64,000 nt of DNA from an uncultured Flavobacteriaceae bacterium (lineage in GTDB: Bacteria; Bacteroidota; Bacteroidia; Flavobacteriales; Flavobacteriaceae), in contig CANMSB010000025.1 of the NCBI GenBank assembly GCA_947500445.1, positions 1 through 64,000 on the forward strand. The letters are read 5' to 3'. A program made the translations under genes and the position numbers. This document shows positions 58,032 through 64,000 of this stretch, piece after piece (the stretch's first letter is position 1; every line of letters begins with the position of its first letter). The notes beneath the pieces are model-generated. The model had not been told where the DNA came from. It saw only the letters and a list, made by a program, of their open reading frames with translations, and made no database searches.

Positions 58032-59300
58032 TTGAAAAATCTTTCTGAACGCGACAAAAAGCACTTATGGCACCCGTTGACACAGCATCGGCTGCACCCG
58101 GATATGTTGCCGATCGTTAAGGCCAAGGGTGCCCTAATGTTCGATGACGCGGGGAATTCGTATATCGATGGTATCGCATCGTGGTACACCGCCATGTACG
58201 GTCATGGCCACCCCGATATCGTAAGGGCGATGACCGAACAAATGCAGACGCTCGATTTTGTAATGTTCAGCGGATTTACCCATCCTCCCGCCATTGAACT
58301 TTCGGAACGGCTTATGGCCATCCTGCCCGATAACCAAAAGAAAATCTTTTTCAACGATAATGGTTCCACCGCTATCGAGGCGGCGATTAAAATGGCCTTG
58401 CAGTATTATCATAACAAAGGGGATAAAAGAGATACGCTGATCGCCTTTGAAAACGGTTTTCACGGCGATACCTTCGGTGCCATGAGCGCTTCGGGACTAT
58501 CGTCCTACAACGGACCGTTCGAGGATTTTTTGTTAAAGGTGGTGCGTATTCCGGTACCGCAGGAAAACACTATGGATTCCGTTTTGGAACGGCTGGAGAC
58601 TATTCTTGAGAACAACGCTTGTGCCGCCTTTGTTTTTGAGCCGTTGGTACAAGGTGCCGCCGGAATGAAATTCCATTCCGCAAAGGGGCTTGACAAGCTT
58701 ATCGCAAAATGCCGCACTGCAGGGGTCTTGACCGTTGCAGATGAAATAATGACCGGTTTTGGAAAAACGGGGCCAAATTTTGCCGTCAATTTTTTGGAGC
58801 AGCGGCCCGATATCATTTGTTTGAGCAAAGCGCTTACGGCCGGAATGTTTCCATTGAGCATTACGAGCTGTAGCATGGCCGTATACGAAGCGTTTTTAAG
58901 TGATGAGGTAGCAAAAGGTTTCTTCCATGCCCATACGTTTAGCGCGCATCCCATAGGTTGTGCGGCGGCTTTGGCTGGGTTGCGCCTACTGAACAGTGAT
59001 GCTATCGTCGCCCGGCGTACGGCCATCGAAAAGGCGCATAAAGCATTTGCCACGGAAATACGAATGCACGAAAAGATTAGTGAGGTACGAACCTTAGGGG
59101 TTATTTTGGCCATAGACCTAAAGGAAAAAACCGGCCGGTACGGAACCTTAAGGGACCGCTTGTACCGATTTTTTATGGAAAATGGTGTTAACTTGCGACC
59201 TTTGGGGAATACCATATATACCTTGCCGCCCTATGTTATTGCCGATAGCGAACTGCAACACATTTATGATACCATTAAAAAGGCACTTGAAATTGTTTGA
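58032..59300 (+). CDS. bioA: Adenosylmethionine--8-amino-7-oxononanoate transaminase
   Basis: The protein has 422 residues. Start is a TTG, because the conserved N-terminus HLWHPLTQHRLHPDML lies before the first in-frame ATG. Family marks are IDGIASWYTAMYGHGHPDIV, FNDNGSTAIEAAIKMALQYY, ENGFHGDTFGAMSASG and the PLP lysine in CLSKALTAGMFPLS. It converts KAPA to DAPA. It begins a second biotin unit with the ketosynthase gene 12 to 24 bases on. The two glycosyltransferase genes and the lipoprotein gene separate it from bioF-bioD. Confidence 0.94.
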   Translation: MKNLSERDKKHLWHPLTQHRLHPDMLPIVKAKGALMFDDAGNSYIDGIASWYTAMYGHGHPDIVRAMTEQMQTLDFVMFSGFTHPPAIELSERLMAILPDNQKKIFFNDNGSTAIEAAIKMALQYYHNKGDKRDTLIAFENGFHGDTFGAMSASGLSSYNGPFEDFLLKVVRIPVPQENTMDSVLERLETILENNACAAFVFEPLVQGAAGMKFHSAKGLDKLIAKCRTAGVLTVADEIMTGFGKTGPNFAVNFLEQRPDIICLSKALTAGMFPLSITSCSMAVYEAFLSDEVAKGFFHAHTFSAHPIGCAAALAGLRLLNSDAIVARRTAIEKAHKAFATEIRMHEKISEVRTLGVILAIDLKEKTGRYGTLRDRLYRFFMENGVNLRPLGNTIYTLPPYVIADSELQHIYDTIKKALEIV

Positions 59301-59324
59301 CAATTTCCACATTTGATCAGCTCT

Positions 59325-60545
59325 ATGCCGCCAGACACCAACAAGCCCGCTTCGGATACCCTTGAAATTTCAATTACGGGAATCGCTTCCATATCACCCT
59401 TGGGAACTACTTTGGAATCGGTTTGGAAAGCCTACGGGACCGAGGCATCTTGCATGGTCCAAAAACGCTACGGTGCGGAAATGGTTTGGGTGGCACCGCT
59501 TACTGCGGATGGGCGTGCCGAAACAAAAGCAATCGGAGCATCGAACGGGATGTACGGAAATTTGGACGATTCGGTGCTGTTTGCGCTGTATGCCGCTAGA
59601 AAAGCCGTTTCCCAGTCCGGTTGGAGCGGGAACAACGATTTTGGGGTAAATATCGGATCCTCTCGGGGTGCTACCGCCCTATTTGAAAAATACCATGCGG
59701 AGTTTTTAAAAAACGGGCGAACGCCCACGCTTACCTCACCGACCACTACCCTGGGAAACATTTCGTCCTGGATAGCGCACGATCTTCAAACTTCGGGTCC
59801 CGAAATCTCCCATTCCATTACCTGTTCCACGGCCTTGCATGCCTTGCTCAACGGTGTGGCATGGATCCGCAGCGGTATGGCGGACCAATTTTTGGTGGGT
59901 GGCAGCGAGGCCCCGCTTACGGCGTTCACCATCGCACAGATGAAAGCCCTGAAAATCTATGCCGATTCCGATATGGGCAAGGTAAATATACCGCGCACAG
60001 CTGACAACGCATATCCTTGTAGGGCATTGGATCTTCAGAAAAAAAGGAATACCATGGTCTTGGGCGAAGGGGCCGCGGTAGCCTGTTTGGAGAAAGGGCG
60101 GCCCGATAATGCATTGGCCGTCATCACTGGGGTAGGATATGCTACCGAACCCTTAAAACACAATATTTCCATTTCTACCGATGCGCTTTGTTTTCAGCGG
60201 TCTATGGCCATGGCCTTGGGCACTGCAGACCCTTCCGAGGTGGATGTAATCGTAATGCACGCTCCCGGTACAATAAAAGGCGACCTGTCGGAGTTTACTG
60301 CTATTGAGAAAGTATTCTGTAACAAAATTCCCGTTTTGACTACTAATAAATGGAAAATAGGCCACACATTTGGTGCTTCGGGTCTGTTGAACATAGAGCT
60401 TGCAGTGTTGATGTTGCTACATCAAAAAGTAATCGAAGTTCCTTTTCTGGAACCGATTTCCAAGCCATCACAGATAAATAAGGTCATGGTCAACGCCGTA
60501 GGTTTTGGCGGGAATGCCGTGAGCGTATTGCTTTCAAGAAAATGA
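59325..60545 (+). CDS. Beta-ketoacyl synthase-like protein in the biotin cluster
   Basis: The protein has 406 residues from the ATG at 59325; a TTG at 59313 is an alternative start. It is a thiolase-fold condensing enzyme of the KAS I/II type. The Cys-His-His triad is intact: SITCSTALHALLN (Cys), VMHAPGTIKGDLSE (first His) and KIGHTFGASGLLN (second His). It is closer to a divergent FabF than to housekeeping FabF. It sits between bioA and the YqiJ/flotillin pair in the biotin region where no bioC, bioH or bioW gene is seen, so a role in making the pimeloyl thioester is a reasonable guess, not established. Confidence 0.87.
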   Translation: MPPDTNKPASDTLEISITGIASISPLGTTLESVWKAYGTEASCMVQKRYGAEMVWVAPLTADGRAETKAIGASNGMYGNLDDSVLFALYAARKAVSQSGWSGNNDFGVNIGSSRGATALFEKYHAEFLKNGRTPTLTSPTTTLGNISSWIAHDLQTSGPEISHSITCSTALHALLNGVAWIRSGMADQFLVGGSEAPLTAFTIAQMKALKIYADSDMGKVNIPRTADNAYPCRALDLQKKRNTMVLGEGAAVACLEKGRPDNALAVITGVGYATEPLKHNISISTDALCFQRSMAMALGTADPSEVDVIVMHAPGTIKGDLSEFTAIEKVFCNKIPVLTTNKWKIGHTFGASGLLNIELAVLMLLHQKVIEVPFLEPISKPSQINKVMVNAVGFGGNAVSVLLSRK

Positions 60546-60606
60546 ACTCAAAACGGGTTCGATAGCCCGTTTAGGCCACAATAATAACCGATCAAAACAA
60601 ATACCT

Positions 60607-61188
60607 ATGGAAGAATGGTTCACCGCGCTTGCAATTTTTGAAAAAGTTTATTGGATTACGGCCTTGATCGCCTCGGTAGTATTTATGGTATTGCTGGTAG
60701 GTACATTTTTGGGTGGCGATACCGACGGATTTGAAGGTGGCGATGTGGATATGGATATTGAAGCGGATACCGGTATCGAATTTCAATTTTTATCCTTTAA
60801 AAACCTCGTTGGCTTTTTGACCATTTTCGGATGGTCGGGAATTGCCTGTTTGGACGGGGGCCTTTCAAAAACGGTTACGGTCATCGTATCGGTCTTTTGC
60901 GGATTGTTGATGATGGTGGCCATGGCAGCGCTTTTTTACTATTTGGGAAAACTACAGAGCAGTGGTACCCTAAAATTAAAGAATGCCCTAAATCAGATTG
61001 GCGAGGTATATTTGACCATAGGTGCCCAACGGAGCAATATTGGAAAAGTAAGCATTACGGTGCAAGGTACCCTACGGGAATTGGATGCGCTGACCGATGC
61101 GGATACCGACCTGGTATTGGGCAACGTAGTACGCGTAAAAGAAGTGACCGATAACGGAATATTAATTGTTGAACTCTTAAATAAATAA
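60607..61188 (+). CDS. YqiJ-like membrane protein with NfeD-type OB domain
   Basis: The protein has 193 residues. Three membrane segments lie at about 12-40, 68-85 and 92-112, with an acidic loop (GGDTDGFEGGDVDMDIEADT) after the first. A C-terminal OB-fold domain of about 70 residues follows (NQIGEVYLTIGAQRSNIGKV, ending NGILIVELLNK). This is the YqiJ/NfeD-type partner of flotillin-like proteins, as in the E. coli yqiJ-yqiK pair. The flotillin gene starts five bases later, so they are one operon. It should act in the inner membrane; the function of the pair is incompletely known. Confidence 0.87.
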   Translation: MEEWFTALAIFEKVYWITALIASVVFMVLLVGTFLGGDTDGFEGGDVDMDIEADTGIEFQFLSFKNLVGFLTIFGWSGIACLDGGLSKTVTVIVSVFCGLLMMVAMAALFYYLGKLQSSGTLKLKNALNQIGEVYLTIGAQRSNIGKVSITVQGTLRELDALTDADTDLVLGNVVRVKEVTDNGILIVELLNK

Positions 61189-61193
61189 CCATT

Positions 61194-62630
61194 ATGACCA
61201 TAATTCCTTTGGAACTGGGCGGAAGTGCCGCCCTGCTAGCGATTGGTTTCGCTATTTTATTCTTTTTTATTATCATCATATCCTTTATACGCCGGTATAA
61301 ACGATGTCCGTCCGATCGTATACTGGTCGTGTACGGAAAAGTGGGCGGAGGCAATTCTGCACGATGTATCCACGGTGGGGCTGCCTTTATTTGGCCCGTT
61401 ATCCAGGAATATGAGTTTTTGGACCTTACACCCATTTCCATTGAGGTAAACCTGATCAATGCATTGAGCAAGCAGAACATTCGGGTAAACGTTCCATCGC
61501 GTTTTACCATAGGTATCTCTACGGAGCCCGGAATTATGCAAAATGCGGCCGAGCGGTTGTTGGGCCTTGGTCAAAATGAAATTCAGGAACTGGCACAGGA
61601 GATTATTTTTGGGCAATTACGTTTAGTAGTCGCTTCCATGGATATCGAGGAAATCAATTCTGATCGGGACAAGTTTTTGACCAATATTTCCCAGAGTGTG
61701 GAGTCGGAACTGAAGAAAGTAGGGCTGAAACTGATCAACGTGAACATTACCGATATCGTGGACGAGTCGGGCTATATCGAAGCGCTTGGAAAAGAGGCCG
61801 CCGCACACGCGATCAATGCCGCGCGAAAGTCGGTAGCGGAGAAAACCCGTGATGGTTCCATTGGGGAGGCCAATGCCTTACAGGACGAACGTACCCAGGT
61901 AGCCGCTGCCAATGCAAAAGCGGTAGAAGGGGAAAACATTGCGAAAATTAACGTTGCGAATTCCGATTCGTTACGACGGCAAAGGGAGGCGGAAGCGGAG
62001 CGTACTGCCATTGCGGCAGAAAAAGTACAATCCGCAAAAGCGCTTGAGGAGTCGTATGCCGCGGAAAAAGATGCGGAAATCGCCAGGGCCGAACGGGTAA
62101 GAAGTTCTCAGACTGCCGATATTGTGGTACCTGCCGAAATCGATAAGCGAAAAGTAGAGATCGATGCCGAAGCCGAGGCCGAAAGAATACGGCGCAAGGC
62201 AAAAGGGGAGGCAGATGCAATTTTGTTCAAGGCCCAGGCCGAGGCACAGGGATTGTTCGAAGTGCTTACCAAACAGGCCCAAGGTCTGGACGAAATCGTA
62301 AAAGCGGCGGGCGACAATCCAAAAGATGCCGTATTACTCTTGGTGGCCGATAAATTGCCCGAATTGGTGAAAACACAGGCAGAAGCGATCAAAAATATCA
62401 AAATAGATAAGGTTACCGTTTGGGATTCCGGATCCAAAGATGGAGAAGGGAAAAATTCTACTGCCAACTTTATATCGGGAATGTACAAATCGGTACCGCC
62501 ATTACAGGAAATGTTCAATATGGCGGGAATGCAATTGCCCGAATACTTAAAGGGCAAGGAGGTGACCGAGGAAACGGAAGCGACGGAGGTTACCAAAAAG
62601 GCCAGTACTAAAAAGGACAAAGAAGTTTAA
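61194..62630 (+). CDS. Flotillin-family protein (YqiK type)
   Basis: The protein has 478 residues. One N-terminal membrane helix (about 10-32) is followed by an SPFH/band-7 domain at about 35-200 (YKRCPSDRILVVYGKVGGG, LINALSKQNIRVNVPSRFTI). A long Ala/Glu-rich flotillin coiled coil covers about 200-400, with repeated AEAEA stretches. A short C-terminal tail ends in alternating Glu/Lys. It should form oligomers in inner-membrane microdomains. It directly follows the YqiJ-like gene and ends at a terminator. Confidence 0.93.
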   Translation: MTIIPLELGGSAALLAIGFAILFFFIIIISFIRRYKRCPSDRILVVYGKVGGGNSARCIHGGAAFIWPVIQEYEFLDLTPISIEVNLINALSKQNIRVNVPSRFTIGISTEPGIMQNAAERLLGLGQNEIQELAQEIIFGQLRLVVASMDIEEINSDRDKFLTNISQSVESELKKVGLKLINVNITDIVDESGYIEALGKEAAAHAINAARKSVAEKTRDGSIGEANALQDERTQVAAANAKAVEGENIAKINVANSDSLRRQREAEAERTAIAAEKVQSAKALEESYAAEKDAEIARAERVRSSQTADIVVPAEIDKRKVEIDAEAEAERIRRKAKGEADAILFKAQAEAQGLFEVLTKQAQGLDEIVKAAGDNPKDAVLLLVADKLPELVKTQAEAIKNIKIDKVTVWDSGSKDGEGKNSTANFISGMYKSVPPLQEMFNMAGMQLPEYLKGKEVTEETEATEVTKKASTKKDKEV

Positions 62631-62654
62631 AGTAAGTTTCCTACCATGAAATAG

Positions 62655-62684
62655 ACCCGGGGCCGAAAATGTCCCGGTTTTTTT
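62655..62684 (+). terminator. Rho-independent terminator of the YqiJ/flotillin operon
   Basis: CCGGG (62657-62661) and CCCGG (62673-62677) form a short stem around GCCGAAAATGT, followed by a T run of seven. Confidence 0.7.
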
Positions 62685-62814
62685 GTGCTTTTGTTTTTTT
62701 GGACGCAGTAGCTTTTCGAATCCATCGATCGGGTTACATATTCAGCGGTGATGTGTCTTGCGTAACTTTTTATAATTTAAGATTTGTAATTTTCGATTTG
62801 AGCAACAGAAAGGT

Positions 62815-62822
62815 TATTTTTG
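62815..62822 (+). promoter_or_regulatory. -7 promoter box of bioB
   Basis: TATTTTTG fits TAnnTTTG. It ends 24 bases before the ATG at 62847 and overlaps an in-frame TTG at 62820, which argues against that TTG as the start. Confidence 0.5.
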
Positions 62823-62846
62823 GAACGAAAGAACACACTTTATTAC

Positions 62847-63941
62847 ATGAGCGAGACAAGACACGACTGGACAACAGCGGAGATTATGGCAATCTATAAC
62901 AAGCCCCTTATGGAGCTGTTGTACGAAGCGGCGACCATTCATCGGGAGCACCATGATCCGAATACGGTACAGGTATCGACACTGCTTTCCATTAAAACGG
63001 GTGGCTGTCCCGAGGATTGTGGGTATTGTCCGCAAGCGGCCCGTTACCACACCGATATCGAGACGAACGATTTGATGAAGGTCTCGCACGTAAAGGCGCA
63101 AGCGCTCCGTGCAAAGGCCTCCGGAAGCTCACGGGTATGTATGGGCGCCGCATGGCGAAACGTAAAGGACGGTCCGGAATTCGATCAAGTATTGGAAATG
63201 GTCCGTACCATTAACAAATTGGATATGGAGGTATGCTGCACGTTGGGCATGCTTACCGAAAATCAGGCGAAACGTTTGGCGGAGGCCGGTTTATACGCGT
63301 ACAATCACAACCTGGATACTTCTGAGGACTATTATAAGGACGTTATATCTACCAGGGCTTTCGAAGATCGTTTGCAAACCATTGACAACGTACGCAAAAG
63401 CAACGTAACCGTTTGTAGTGGTGGGATTATAGGAATGGGGGAACGTTTGGAAGATCGCGCCGGCATGTTGGTGGCGCTCACTTCATTGAACCCGCAACCG
63501 GAGTCGGTTCCCATTAATGCTTTGGTGGCGGTAGAGGGAACGCCGATGGCGGAAATTGAGCCTGTAGCGATATGGGATATGATCCGTATGGTGGCGACCA
63601 CCCGGATCGTACTCCCGGAAACCCAAGTGCGCTTGTCGGCAGGTAGAACGGAAATGAGCCGGGAAGGGCAGGCCATGTGCTTTTTTGCCGGTGCCAACTC
63701 TATTTTTGCGGGTGATAAGCTATTGACCACACCGAATCCCGATGTGAACGAGGACATGGAAATGTTCAAACTGTTGGGGTTAAACCCACAAAAACCTTTT
63801 GTGAAAGTAGCCCAACCAACGACTACCGAGGCTGCAGATTCAGAGCTTGTTCCTTTGGGAGAAAAACCAAAATGGACGAGACCTGGGCATACCATTGCCC
63901 GGAACGAAACGGCAAAACAGGATGCCAAGCTTACGGAATAG
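62847..63941 (+). CDS. bioB: Biotin synthase
   Basis: The protein has 364 residues from the ATG at 62847 (MSETRHDWTTAEIMAIYNKP). The radical-SAM cluster is CPEDCGYCPQAARY (CxxxCxxC). The [2Fe-2S] cluster ligands are present in SRVCMGAAWRN and EVCCTLGMLTENQ, with later Arg in VRLSAGRTEMSREGQAMCFF. It inserts sulfur into dethiobiotin, the last step. It has its own promoter and terminator neighbour rather than being in one operon with bioA. The C-terminal extension of about 35 residues is polar. The sequence after 63941 to the window end shows no further gene. Confidence 0.98.
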   Translation: MSETRHDWTTAEIMAIYNKPLMELLYEAATIHREHHDPNTVQVSTLLSIKTGGCPEDCGYCPQAARYHTDIETNDLMKVSHVKAQALRAKASGSSRVCMGAAWRNVKDGPEFDQVLEMVRTINKLDMEVCCTLGMLTENQAKRLAEAGLYAYNHNLDTSEDYYKDVISTRAFEDRLQTIDNVRKSNVTVCSGGIIGMGERLEDRAGMLVALTSLNPQPESVPINALVAVEGTPMAEIEPVAIWDMIRMVATTRIVLPETQVRLSAGRTEMSREGQAMCFFAGANSIFAGDKLLTTPNPDVNEDMEMFKLLGLNPQKPFVKVAQPTTTEAADSELVPLGEKPKWTRPGHTIARNETAKQDAKLTE

Positions 63942-64000
63942 TCTCATATTATCGATTTTTTAAGAGATACTTTTGGGAAGGTTAACTATTTTAGCTTCCT

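Overview
The window looks like a chromosome segment of a marine-type Flavobacteriaceae (Bacteroidota). The sequence supports this through a type IX secretion type-B C-terminal domain on a giant SprB-repeat protein, three TonB-dependent receptors with no SusD partner, flavobacterial TAnnTTTG -7 promoter boxes, a scarcity of Shine-Dalgarno sites, and lineage-typical families (DUF4270, DUF5689, stand-alone glycogen synthase N-domain). Genus cannot be set from this alone. No rRNA, tRNA, CRISPR, phage or full transposon was recognised.

Layout. 1-1.4 kb: end of a membrane-protein gene, a small membrane protein, and a DUF559 endonuclease cassette bracketed by inverted repeats. 1.35-8.1 kb: a probable extracellular nucleic-acid utilisation locus (secreted EEP nuclease, TonB receptor, DUF5689/lamin-tail lipoprotein, NUC1 lipoprotein). 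8.7-13 kb: KatG, with divergent ankyrin protein, FMN reductase and omega-amidase. 13-24 kb: Ig-like lipoprotein, ComF, coiled-coil membrane protein, GlyRS, a MocR regulator divergent from a PPOX flavoprotein and DUF1272 protein, a TonB receptor and exonuclease III. 24.5-33 kb: the 2819-residue SprB-like protein. 33-40 kb: aldo/keto reductase and a minus-strand run panC-panD-UPF0104-esterase fold-radA. 40-50 kb: glycogen synthase domain, DUF4270 lipoprotein, GlmS, TonB receptor, AtpD-AtpC. 50-64 kb: biotin genes bioF, bioD, bioA, a ketosynthase and bioB, interrupted by an AT-richer block (two glycosyltransferases and a beta/gamma-crystallin-like lipoprotein) and by a YqiJ/flotillin pair.

The least explained signal is non-coding. 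A dispersed family of short inverted-repeat elements (ends TACCATTTnnAnnTTnAAAT) lies between genes, several copies starting right at a stop codon. One has 27-bp perfect terminal repeats. Two of them share an internal hairpin core with a third element that has entirely different ends. These look like miniature transposable elements with exchangeable modules. Other points worth checking are the DUF559 cassette, the nucleic-acid locus, an esterase-fold protein without its nucleophile serine, the ketosynthase in the biotin cluster, and two identically spaced, apparently leaderless promoters (glyS, bioF).
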